In this document: positions 1-7,962 of the stretch, in pieces
Layout: each line of letters starts with the position of its first letter
How positions within the stretch are numbered: the stretch's first letter is position 1
Assembly: GCA_019694435.1 (NCBI GenBank)
Contig: JAIBBZ010000026.1
Coordinates: forward strand, 16,133-80,132
Direction: 5' to 3'
Origin: Pirellulales bacterium
GTDB lineage: Bacteria > Planctomycetota > Planctomycetia > Pirellulales > JAEUIK01
Length of the DNA stretch: 64,000 bases
Made by a program: the position numbers and the translations under genes
The notes under the pieces: generated by a model
Told to the model about the DNA's origin: nothing
Seen by the model: the letters and a program-made list of their open reading frames with translations, nothing else
Databases searched by the model: none

Positions 1-901
1 TGTGCCCGTGTCGGCCTAACAGTTGCACTTCGCCGGTGCTCGGGCTCCACATTCTGACGATGCCGTTACCGTCGCCGATCACCAGCCGGCTATCTGACAG
101 CGCTCCGACACAAGTTACCCCGTTCGCCGTCCAGGAGGAGCTGCGGACCATGTCGTCCGAATTAGGCATCCACACTTTTGCGTAGCCGTCAAAACTCCCT
201 GTCGCGATACCTCCGTCGGGTAAGACCACCAGCGCTCTGATCTCGTCCTCATGGAGGACTTTGTAGCCGATCCGAACGCCGGCCCGATCCCAGCGATGAA
301 CAATTCCGAACTCCTCCGCTGCGACATAGCCACCGTCGGGGAGTGCAGCGAGCAGGCTGAAGCAGGCATCCTCTGCAAACGCTGTGCGAATTGCACCGGT
401 TTTAGGATGCCAGGATTTCAGCGTCCAGTCATCGCTGCCAGAAACGATCCAGCCATCGATCGTTGCGGTCAGGCACCGTACCGAACCTGTGTGTTCATGC
501 ATCGACTGAACAAAACGGCACTCTCCCGTCCAGGTCTTGACGGTCCCGTCCCAACTGCCGGATGCGAAGCCACCGTCTGCGAATCCCAATAGACATCTAA
601 CGGAGCTCGTGTGAGCGCGAATTGCTCGGACGTTGCCAGTGGCTGGATCAGCAACGACCATCATGCCGTCGTCATAGCCCGCTACAACCGCGCCGCTTGG
701 AAGAGCGAGCAAACTCTCTACCGGACAACGACGGCGTTGTGCGATCACCTCTGGTACGCGGCTGATGCAAGGCCTCCAGATCAGGACTCTGCCATCAAGA
801 GTCCCCAACGCGACGCGCCCATCAAGCAGTTCTGCATGGCATATCACCACGCCGGACTTATCGAACTGCATAACTTCGGACGTTTGTTCTTGAATCACCA
901 T
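1..901 (-). CDS. WD40-repeat beta-propeller protein, C-terminus beyond the window
   Basis: Reading the complementary strand from the ATG at 901 gives an open frame of 300 residues with no stop before the window edge, so the gene is cut at position 1. Seen: at least five repeats spaced about 40 residues apart, each with a G-[ST/D]-x-D-G/W motif followed by a terminal W (GSWDGTVKTW, GSDDWTLKSW, GSFDGYAKVW, GDGNGIVRMW). This is the WD40 pattern. A stop codon lies in frame six codons upstream of this ATG, which fixes the start region. No signal peptide or membrane segment is visible, so it is probably a cytoplasmic scaffold. The ATGCCTTT motif lies 59 bases upstream, as for other genes of this island. 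The missing C-terminus could carry an effector domain. Confidence 0.85.
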   Translation of the reverse strand, partial: MVIQEQTSEVMQFDKSGVVICHAELLDGRVALGTLDGRVLIWRPCISRVPEVIAQRRRCPVESLLALPSGAVVAGYDDGMMVVADPATGNVRAIRAHTSSVRCLLGFADGGFASGSWDGTVKTWTGECRFVQSMHEHTGSVRCLTATIDGWIVSGSDDWTLKSWHPKTGAIRTAFAEDACFSLLAALPDGGYVAAEEFGIVHRWDRAGVRIGYKVLHEDEIRALVVLPDGGIATGSFDGYAKVWMPNSDDMVRSSSWTANGVTCVGALSDSRLVIGDGNGIVRMWSPSTGEVQLLGRHGH

Positions 902-952
902 GACAACACACCCTCAAGCAAGCAGTAGGTTGATTGGAGCCGCCGTAGTAAG

Positions 953-960
953 AAAGGCAT
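953..960 (-). promoter_or_regulatory. ATGCCTTT motif upstream of the WD40 gene
   Basis: Exact 8-mer on the minus strand, 59 bases upstream of the WD40 start. Its ATG opens a 22-codon frame (MPFLL...) whose TGA overlaps the WD40 start codon, so translational coupling is possible. It could equally be a DNA element. Confidence 0.6.
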
Positions 961-1149
961 CCAGACGCATCGCTTTTGGAAGTATCTCGTTGGCGAAACG
1001 CATCGACCCGCCATTTCACGGCGACCAGCCAAGACAATTACCCTCACGAATCACTAGCAATCGGCAACACCGGGGCCTTTGGGAGCAGGGGGAAGTTCGA
1101 CGCCAAGGCGAGGAGCGAACCGCAAAACCGTCCTGCGCGAATTGACCAG

Positions 1150-1806
1150 CTACGCCGCCACGCGCACGCGGCGGAGCGTGCCGACGTCTTGCAACTCGAA
1201 TTGCCCCAGCTTGCGGAGGCACTGCGACAGGCTCGAAAAGCCCCAATGCGTCACGGCGTCGTTCTCGGTACAGGATCGCAGGTAGTTGCCCACCGAGGGA
1301 AGGTTCGCCCAACCATCGTCCCCTGAGCGCGCGAGAATGGCCTGCTCGATCAGTTCGACCAGGCTGCCCTCGGCAGCCGCCGGCACGCACTCGCCCAGCG
1401 AAAAGCAGGCGTCGCATTGGGTCTGCAGCGCCCGCGAGCAGTTGCCCGCGGCGAAACCGTACAGCAACAACCCAGCGCGGTGGATGCGCTGGGCCAGCGG
1501 GACAAAATCGGCATCGGCACTGGCCAGGCAAAAGCCGTCGAGCCCCCCGTCGCGTAGCAAGTCCACGGCCTGAATGGCCAAGGCAACGTCGGCCGCATTC
1601 TTGGCCCGCCCGGTGCGCTGTACAAACTCGATCGCCGGCCAACGGCGCGCGGCCGCCTTCCATTGCAGCCCGCGGTTACCCTGCCAATTGCCGATAACGC
1701 GACAAACTCGAACGCTGCCCAACTCGTCGGTGCGCCGCCGCAATTCGGCGGCATGCCGGCCGGCGACGTTCTCGCCGTCGACCAGTAATGCCAGTCGGTG
1801 CTCCAT
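1150..1806 (-). CDS. NYN-domain ribonuclease with C-terminal LOTUS/OST-HTH domain
   Basis: 218-residue protein. The start ATG at 1806 is chosen because GGAGGACA precedes it by about 4 bases and the NYN domain begins at once (LLVDGENV). Seen: the acidic NYN signature DGEN near residue 10 and the acidic residues in FCLASADADF near residue 110, as in PIN-like metal-dependent RNases of the LabA/DUF88 family. The last 60 residues (from about 155, GWANLPSVGNYL onward) fit a LOTUS/OST-HTH RNA-binding domain. Known family role: single-stranded RNA cleavage or binding. It lies between the WD40 gene and a NACHT-FGE gene on the same strand, with its own ATGCCTTT motif. I infer a candidate RNA-directed effector; the target is unknown. 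An in-frame longer start at the motif ATG (1875) is possible. Confidence 0.82.
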   Translation of the reverse strand: MEHRLALLVDGENVAGRHAAELRRRTDELGSVRVCRVIGNWQGNRGLQWKAAARRWPAIEFVQRTGRAKNAADVALAIQAVDLLRDGGLDGFCLASADADFVPLAQRIHRAGLLLYGFAAGNCSRALQTQCDACFSLGECVPAAAEGSLVELIEQAILARSGDDGWANLPSVGNYLRSCTENDAVTHWGFSSLSQCLRKLGQFELQDVGTLRRVRVAA

Positions 1807-1867
1807 GGCCTGTCCTCCAAGCTGGTGCAGCCCGGGCCCCGCAAACCGAGCAGGCCCAACACCCGAT

Positions 1868-1875
1868 AAAGGCAT
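1868..1875 (-). promoter_or_regulatory. ATGCCTTT motif upstream of the NYN gene
   Basis: Exact 8-mer on the minus strand, 69 bases upstream of the chosen NYN start. Here the motif ATG is in frame with the gene. Confidence 0.55.
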
Positions 1876-2021
1876 GCCGGGCGGCCATGATCTACCGATC
1901 AGCCGCAAACGTGCCCCCCAACTCAACTCGCGAGCAGCCGCCCACGATAGAATCCAGACAGACTTGTGCAAGTGCCGCGCAGCGGTCCAACTCCAGCGAT
2001 CAACCACGCACGGTTTTCACG

Positions 2022-4388
2022 CTAACTAGTGCTCAGCGCAACGCGGAATCCGAGACAACATGCTTTGTGTCCGGGCTTAAAACGAAGGCGCATTGAAGAG
2101 GTGCAGTAGCTGCATGGAATGCCAAACTCCCCACCGCGAACAACTCGCTCTGTTCCATACGCTGGGCCTAGTGGATCGCAATTAGGAGCGGGAACCATGT
2201 GGTACGCACTATACCAATCACTACACCACTCCCAGACGTTTCCGTGCATGTCGTAGAGTCCTAAAGCATTGGAATCGTACGCACCAACTTGTGATGCAGC
2301 GCCAAGGTTATTGCCTTCTTGTGTGTAGAATAAGGTGCCATCGCAATTCGCATGATGGCCCTTTGTGTCCGACCCAAAACTAAATGGTGTTGTTGTACCT
2401 GCTCGGCATGCGAATTCCCACTCCGCCTCCGTCGGCAATCGGTATTCGGCTCCCAGCCAGAAACAAAAAGACACCGCGTCATACCAGCTCACGTAGATCG
2501 CAGGGCAACGCGGCTGGTCGCTGTACTTCTTGTAGTCGCTGAATCGCCAAGCGTGGCCCGGGTCAAATAACGCGTACAACTCGCTCGTCACAGGATACTG
2601 AGATAGCGACATTCTTCGCGTCAGTTCTACATTGTGCTGTTGCTCGTTTGAACGATGAAAGTCGTCATCCGCGGCTGAACCCATCAAAAAAGTCGTCGAA
2701 ATGCCCATGTTGTTTGGCACGATTCGCCGGAATGTAGACAAGAACTTGTTGGCGATTCGATTGGCCTCCGCGCCGCGAGCGCCGCCGACGATCGCCTGAA
2801 ACTCGCCCTGATAAGGGACGAGACAAACTCTCGTGAACTGCTCCAGTACCTCACGGGTGCCGCGCAACGTCGCGTTCTGGTGGGCTCGCCAGATCATCTC
2901 GCTAGATCGTCGTGTCCCTGCGGCCGTCCCATCACCAGGCCGAAACAACGGTTCCATCGCGGCCGTCCAGCGCTTGGCCGAAACCCGCGTTAGCGGCATC
3001 TCGCACGCAAACCGCCAGACGCTGTACAGGAACGCATCGACTTCCATCGGCGGCGACAGGAACACATGGTCTGCCCACCACGCCAGGTCGGCGGCCGAGG
3101 CGTACTTGACGATCCACAGCGCCGCAAAGAACGCCTGCAAGGTCGGATCGCGCCAGTAGACCTGGCGAAGCCCGTCGTTATCGAGGTAGCCGTGGTCGAG
3201 GACTTCATTGGCCTGGCCTACCAGGTCGAGCCGCTCTTCGAACGCCTCGGGGGAGGAGATCAACAACTCGCCTTGATAGTGCCGCCAGAGCCCCGCCCGA
3301 AAGTCCGCAAACTCCTGCGCGGGCACGCCGGCGAAGTTCTCTTGGCGCAACATCGCGAACGCTAGCAGGGCCAAGAGCTGCTCGGCATGTTCGGACTTGA
3401 GCCGCGCGACGCCGTGCGAGCCGCGCAGGTCCTGCTTGGCGATCCGCTCGAGATCCTGGGTCATGCACGCGTGGTACACGCCCGAGCCGGTGCGGAGCTT
3501 GCGCAACTGGCCGAGCGGCAGCTCGCGGCGGATCAGCTCGAGAAACCGCGGGATCGCCAGGACGTCGACGTCAAGCTGGCCGAGCAGGTCGAACCGCTCG
3601 GGGCCGAGGTATTCGCGGACCTCGTTTTCGGTGAACGGCGACAATTGGGCAAACCGCCAGTGTGGCTGGGCAAACAGCGAATGGCGGTAGCGAACCACGC
3701 CATGCGGCCGCCCCGCCACGACGACGCGGCAGGCGGGGCCATATTCGGCGAGGAACCGGCCGAGCAGGTCGACCTTGGCGACGGTTTGCGGATCAAGCGA
3801 TTGGGTCTGATCGAGCGCGTCGACCAGCAACACCAGCCGGCCGGCGTGCAACAGCCTGACGAGTTGGGCGGCGAGTTGCTGCGCGTCGCTGCGGATGCCC
3901 GAAGGACCCGTCTCGGCCAGGGTCGCACGCACCTTGGCGACGACGACGCGCAGTATCCAGGCCAGCGGCGGTTCGCCCGCGACCGGAGCCGCGACGCGCG
4001 GCAGGTCGAGATAGACGGCGAAATAACCGGGGGCGTGACGGGCGATGGCCGCCTCGGCCCAGCGGAGCAGCGTGCTCTTGCCGATCCCGCCGTCGGTCGT
4101 CACGCACAGCCAGCGATGCGTCTCCTTGGCCCTCAGAAGCCAGTCGAGAAATAGCCACCGCTTATTGGTCTTGCACCAGGGCCGCTTTCGCCGACGGCGT
4201 GGACGGCCCGTACGCGGTGCGCCCCGAGTATCGAGCTCGCTTGCCGGACTGCGATCGCGCCGCCCGCGACGAAAGGCCGCCGGCTGGAGATGGGGCCAAG
4301 GATCACGGCCGCCGCGCAGCGCCAGCATCCGCTGCGAATCGATCCACGGTGGCTTCCCAACGGTGGTCGCGGACGAATGCTTGGCCAA
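2022..4388 (-). CDS. NACHT-type STAND ATPase with C-terminal FGE domain, not diversified
   Basis: About 788 residues. Seen: N-terminal PPWIDSQRML block shared with the paralogue at 15836-18250; Walker A GGIGKST; Walker B LVLLVDALDQ; the WRDPTLQAFFAALWIVKYA-type helical region typical after NACHT modules; and a C-terminal FGE-sulfatase domain (FLMGS, YRLPTEAEWEFACRAGT, DMHGNVWEWCSDWY, RVVRGGEF, LGFRVA). The family acts as signal-transduction ATPase switches; the FGE/C-lectin fold serves as a binding platform. Unlike its three paralogues, the last 40 residues bear no DNA similarity to the DGR template repeat, and the conserved cassette after the VR is absent. The start is uncertain: TTG at 4388 has AGGAAAGGTGG just upstream and matches the paralogue alignment; an ATG at 4484 also exists. 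Confidence 0.85.
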   Translation of the reverse strand: MAKHSSATTVGKPPWIDSQRMLALRGGRDPWPHLQPAAFRRGRRDRSPASELDTRGAPRTGRPRRRRKRPWCKTNKRWLFLDWLLRAKETHRWLCVTTDGGIGKSTLLRWAEAAIARHAPGYFAVYLDLPRVAAPVAGEPPLAWILRVVVAKVRATLAETGPSGIRSDAQQLAAQLVRLLHAGRLVLLVDALDQTQSLDPQTVAKVDLLGRFLAEYGPACRVVVAGRPHGVVRYRHSLFAQPHWRFAQLSPFTENEVREYLGPERFDLLGQLDVDVLAIPRFLELIRRELPLGQLRKLRTGSGVYHACMTQDLERIAKQDLRGSHGVARLKSEHAEQLLALLAFAMLRQENFAGVPAQEFADFRAGLWRHYQGELLISSPEAFEERLDLVGQANEVLDHGYLDNDGLRQVYWRDPTLQAFFAALWIVKYASAADLAWWADHVFLSPPMEVDAFLYSVWRFACEMPLTRVSAKRWTAAMEPLFRPGDGTAAGTRRSSEMIWRAHQNATLRGTREVLEQFTRVCLVPYQGEFQAIVGGARGAEANRIANKFLSTFRRIVPNNMGISTTFLMGSAADDDFHRSNEQQHNVELTRRMSLSQYPVTSELYALFDPGHAWRFSDYKKYSDQPRCPAIYVSWYDAVSFCFWLGAEYRLPTEAEWEFACRAGTTTPFSFGSDTKGHHANCDGTLFYTQEGNNLGAASQVGAYDSNALGLYDMHGNVWEWCSDWYSAYHMVPAPNCDPLGPAYGTERVVRGGEFGIPCSYCTSSMRLRFKPGHKACCLGFRVALSTS

Positions 4389-4482
4389 CGGTTGCCCACC
4401 TTTCCTAACGTCGCGCTGCGGGGTCGGCCAAGTATTTATAGCCGCCGGGCACTTGGCAAGGTGCCGTAGACGGGTAGACCGC

Positions 4483-4490
4483 ATGCCTTT
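4483..4490 (+). promoter_or_regulatory. ATGCCTTT motif, distal copy before the MCE/vWA/tubulin operon
   Basis: Exact 8-mer, 150 bases before the ATG at 4633 and 67 bases before a second copy. Reading it as a frame gives only Met-Pro-Phe-stop. Confidence 0.45.
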
Positions 4491-4549
4491 TTAGCGCAGG
4501 CGGAGCGGCACAAAAAAATCGGCCGCGAACCGCACGGGTCTCGCGTGCC

Positions 4550-4557
4550 ATGCCTTT
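4550..4557 (+). promoter_or_regulatory. ATGCCTTT motif, proximal copy before the MCE/vWA/tubulin operon
   Basis: Exact 8-mer, 83 bases upstream of the ATG at 4633, in the spacing range seen for the other copies. Confidence 0.55.
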
Positions 4558-4632
4558 ATCAGTCGAAGGCTCGGCCGCGCGGCCCTGGGTTGCGTCCCTC
4601 GATGCGTTCGCCTCTTGCACAAGGATCTCGCC

Positions 4633-5403
4633 ATGCAGCGCACAAAAAGCAAACGGTTGGCAGACTTTTATCACGAGCCGGACGAAATCGATCCGGGCGA
4701 GCCCAGCCTGGCGCGCCCGACATGGAGCCCGTGGCAGTGGGCTGGGCTATTGCTCGTCGGCCTGGCCGTGTTGTGGGGTGTATTGCAGTTGGGTCGGGCA
4801 ACCCTGGCAGGACGCCGCGAGCTCACCGTGATGGTCTCCGGCCCGCAGGTAGGGCGGCTGCAGCCAGGCGCGGCCGTCGTGCTGGGCACGGCGAATGTGG
4901 GCTGGGTTGAGCAAGTCGGGCTCGACGACGGCCGACCCGTGGCCGAGCTCAAGCTCGATCCGCTCGCGGCGAGCGTCGTTCGTGGCGAGTGCCAATACGT
5001 TGTCCGGTCGCTCAATCGGTTCCTGCCGGGCAACTACGGTGTCGAAATCGTGCCCGGAAATCACCCGGCTGCCGCCGGCACGCCTCCGAGCGCGGAAACG
5101 CCGGTTGCCCAGACGCCCGGTGGCGCACCGCCGTTGCAAGGGGGCTATCTGGCACTGGGCCTCGTGGCGTTTGCGTTGGGCTTGGGCGCGCGTGTGGCCC
5201 GGTTCGCGGTCGGTGCGCTGCTGCGATCGGTGTTCCTGGCCGTGACGATTCTCGGCCTGGGGCTGTTCACTTATGGCGCGGTGCCGCGCGAACGGTTGCT
5301 GGAGCTGCGCGACTGGGCGCTCGAAACCGCCGCGGAACACGGTCTGGCGATCCCGACGCTGCAACGCCCTGCGGCAATCGAAGGCCCGAACGCAGAAAGC
5401 TGA
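4633..5403 (+). CDS. MCE (MlaD-like) domain membrane protein
   Basis: 256 residues. The ATG at 4633 has AAGGATC upstream. Seen: a single transmembrane helix around residues 35-52 (WAGLLLVGLAVLWGVLQLG), then an MCE-type beta domain (RLQPGAAVVLGTANVGWVEQVGL, GNYGVEIVPG), a proline/alanine linker, and two further hydrophobic segments near the C-terminus. MlaD/MCE proteins form hexameric rings that bind lipids across the envelope. Here the domain sits outside an Mla transport operon: no permease or ATPase of that pathway is nearby. It is the first gene of an operon with a vWA/PKD membrane protein and a tubulin-like GTPase, so a structural or membrane-anchoring role fits the context. The MCE assignment rests on pattern only. 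Confidence 0.7.
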   Translation: MQRTKSKRLADFYHEPDEIDPGEPSLARPTWSPWQWAGLLLVGLAVLWGVLQLGRATLAGRRELTVMVSGPQVGRLQPGAAVVLGTANVGWVEQVGLDDGRPVAELKLDPLAASVVRGECQYVVRSLNRFLPGNYGVEIVPGNHPAAAGTPPSAETPVAQTPGGAPPLQGGYLALGLVAFALGLGARVARFAVGALLRSVFLAVTILGLGLFTYGAVPRERLLELRDWALETAAEHGLAIPTLQRPAAIEGPNAES

Positions 5404-5484
5404 CCACCACCATTGCAGCATCTCGCGGAGCACATGCACTGGATCGAACGCCTTATCTTGAGCCCCCTGAACAAGGACTTAGCC

Positions 5485-7830
5485 ATGCGGACATCTCTCA
5501 AGAAGCCGTGCTGTTTGTTGTGTCTATTTTTTATGCCCTGGACGACCGCCGACACGGCCAGTGCCGCGGCGACGAATCCGCCACTGGTGTTCATCGTGCT
5601 GATCGACGTCAGCGGGTCGATGCGCTACCCGTTTCCCGCCCCGGTGCAACCGGTGCTGTCGGACACAAGCAAGCTCGACGATGTGAAACGCCGGCTTACG
5701 TTGTTGGCCGATCACTTGCCCGCAGGCACGCGGATCCTCGTCAAGACATTCGATCATCAGTTGATCGACGTCGTCGACCTCCAGGTTACTGACGCCGCCG
5801 CTCGCGAGCGGCTGAAGCGGGCGTTTGCGGCGATCAAGTCCCGTGAGGGCTCGACCTATCTATGGCGCTCGGCCGATCACGTCTTGAAACTCGCCCAACA
5901 ACTGGCCGAAGCCGAGTCACAAGACTTGCCCGGCCGGGTGCGCGTACTCCTGCTGACTGACGGCGAAGACACGGAGAAGGCCCCCAAACTGAATCATGCG
6001 ACGCTCGTGGCGAAGTACCGGCATGTGCTGGAGTCGGTGGTCACGGTCGATTGGATCACACTGGGCTACGACGTGAAGGCCGATGTCAAAGCAACCCTCG
6101 AAGGGGCAGGGGTCCGATTTACCAAGGCCTTGACGGCCGAAGAAGTCTTGCCTCTGCGGGCCGGATTTCGGCTGTCGGCCATGTCGGTGCAGGTCGGGGA
6201 GCCCGTCAAGCTAGTCGACCAAAGCATCGGCATCCTGGCGGAGCGCAACATCGACTGGGGAGATGGCACGGGCAGTAAGCCTGGCGATCGACCGATCCAT
6301 CGCTACACGCGGCCAGGAAGGTACGTCGTGCGATACCAGGTCAAGCAACCGGGCAAGTCGTCGGCCAAGCCACGAACGAGTGAAGCCCGCGCGACGTTGA
6401 TCGTGACCGCGCCGACGCCGCCGGTGGCGAAGTTTCGCTTCTCGACCACCGCGCCCCGGCTCGGGGAGACGGTAGCGCTCATTAACGAGTCGAGCGCATC
6501 GGCGGTGCGGTTCGAATGGCGCTGGGGCGCTGGCTCCGTGTCGAGCGATCGGCACCCGACATTTGCACTGTCGCAGTTCGGTGACTACCTCGTCACGTTG
6601 ACGGTGTGGGACCAGAGCGGCCAGTCGAGCCGCGTCACGCAGAAACTTTCCGTCGTGCGCCCCGAGAAGCCGGTGGTCGCTTTCGAGTTTACGGCGAGTG
6701 TCGGTCCTGATGACGAAATCACGCTGGTCGACACATCATCGGGCCTCGTCGACGGCGAGGGGGAGTGGTATCTGGACGGAAAATTGCTTGGCTCGGGTCG
6801 AACCTGGAAGTTGACGGCGCCGCTGCCGGGACAACATGCGGTCCGCCGTGTCATCACGGGCCCCGGCGGAACAGCCGAATTGGAGCGTCCGCTGATCGTG
6901 GCTGCCTGGCAACCTCCCCAGGCAGGTTTCACGGTGGGGAATCCTGCGCCGTTTGTCGGCGATGTCATCGTGATTACCGACATTTCGAAGGGGTCGGTAT
7001 CGGAGGTGGCGTTTGCCGTTGCCGGAGACGCCGAGCCGATGCATCTGACGCTCGCGCCTACGGCCGCAAAGCGGTGGTTTGAGCTGCCTTGCCAGCGCGT
7101 CGGCAAGGTCACGATCCGGCAAACGGTACGGGGGCCCGGCGGTCAGGACGAGTACGAAACGACCCTTGAGGTTGCTGCCCGCTCGGTGCAGCCGCGCGCC
7201 ATTTTTGAGGTGGACCGTACCCCCGGTCGGGGCTTGACCAACGTAGGCTTCCGCAGCCGCTGCACCGGCACGATTGCCAAGCTGATTTTTGATCCGGGAG
7301 ATGGCTCGCCAGCGCAGGAGTTTTCCGGCGCGCGTGACTTCAGTTATCGCTATCGCCCGGGCCAGTGGACCCCACGAATCGAGGTGCACGGACCCGCGGG
7401 TGAAAACCTTGTGCCCGCTGCTTGGCAGGGCCCGACGCTCGACATTGCCCCGCCGACACCGGATTGGGTGTATCGGCTGGCTTGGCAGTTGCCGCTGGGG
7501 GCGCTGGTGCTGACGACCGTCGGCATCGGAGCCTGGAAGCGGCGTGCCAGGACGTTCGATCGACGGCGGGCGCTGTTGTGCGGAAACCTGGTGGTCAGCC
7601 GAGGGCCCCGACACCGCGATGTTCAGTGCTTCGAGTTTCCCGGCACATCGGCCGAAGAGGAGGTCGAAGTGGAACCCGGCACCCGCATCAAGCTTACAGC
7701 GATCGCCGAGCAGGCACTCGTGAACTACCGGCTGGAACTGAGCCAACAAGATCGGCCGGTTCTGCAAACGGAACTCGAAGAAGGGCTGGAAGTCTTGTTA
7801 GAGCCCTACCGAGTGACCTACACGGCCTGA
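5485..7830 (+). CDS. Secreted/membrane vWA domain protein with PKD-like repeats
   Basis: 781 residues. The start at 5485 follows ACAAGGACTTAGCC and begins a signal peptide (CCLLCLFFMPW, cut near AAA-TNPP). Seen: vWA domain with intact MIDAS (DVSGS, TDGED) in roughly residues 30-215; then four or five PKD-like Ig modules (for example NIDWGDGTGS, FEWRWG, FDPGDGS) to about residue 660; one transmembrane helix near residue 680 (LPLGALVLTTVGIGAW); and a cytoplasmic tail of about 100 residues. Known: vWA domains bind ligands through metal, and PKD modules act as spacers. The layout predicts an outward-facing receptor or tether with a cytoplasmic contact, placed between an MCE membrane protein and a tubulin-like GTPase. 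Confidence 0.82.
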   Translation: MRTSLKKPCCLLCLFFMPWTTADTASAAATNPPLVFIVLIDVSGSMRYPFPAPVQPVLSDTSKLDDVKRRLTLLADHLPAGTRILVKTFDHQLIDVVDLQVTDAAARERLKRAFAAIKSREGSTYLWRSADHVLKLAQQLAEAESQDLPGRVRVLLLTDGEDTEKAPKLNHATLVAKYRHVLESVVTVDWITLGYDVKADVKATLEGAGVRFTKALTAEEVLPLRAGFRLSAMSVQVGEPVKLVDQSIGILAERNIDWGDGTGSKPGDRPIHRYTRPGRYVVRYQVKQPGKSSAKPRTSEARATLIVTAPTPPVAKFRFSTTAPRLGETVALINESSASAVRFEWRWGAGSVSSDRHPTFALSQFGDYLVTLTVWDQSGQSSRVTQKLSVVRPEKPVVAFEFTASVGPDDEITLVDTSSGLVDGEGEWYLDGKLLGSGRTWKLTAPLPGQHAVRRVITGPGGTAELERPLIVAAWQPPQAGFTVGNPAPFVGDVIVITDISKGSVSEVAFAVAGDAEPMHLTLAPTAAKRWFELPCQRVGKVTIRQTVRGPGGQDEYETTLEVAARSVQPRAIFEVDRTPGRGLTNVGFRSRCTGTIAKLIFDPGDGSPAQEFSGARDFSYRYRPGQWTPRIEVHGPAGENLVPAAWQGPTLDIAPPTPDWVYRLAWQLPLGALVLTTVGIGAWKRRARTFDRRRALLCGNLVVSRGPRHRDVQCFEFPGTSAEEEVEVEPGTRIKLTAIAEQALVNYRLELSQQDRPVLQTELEEGLEVLLEPYRVTYTA

Positions 7831-7870
7831 CCCTGAGCGCCGCCGGAGTTGTTCTGATCGCGCCGGCGGC

Positions 7871-7878
7871 ATGCCTTT
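7871..7878 (+). promoter_or_regulatory. ATGCCTTT motif upstream of the tubulin-like gene
   Basis: Exact 8-mer, 92 bases upstream of the ATG at 7963. Its frame (MPFSCSSG...) stops at 7942, before the gene start. Confidence 0.55.
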
Positions 7879-7962
7879 TAGTTGCAGCAGTGGGGCGGGC
7901 GGAGAGTCCATCTCGCGCTCCAGGATCCCTCAATCTCCCTGATTACCACGAAGGAGTATGTC

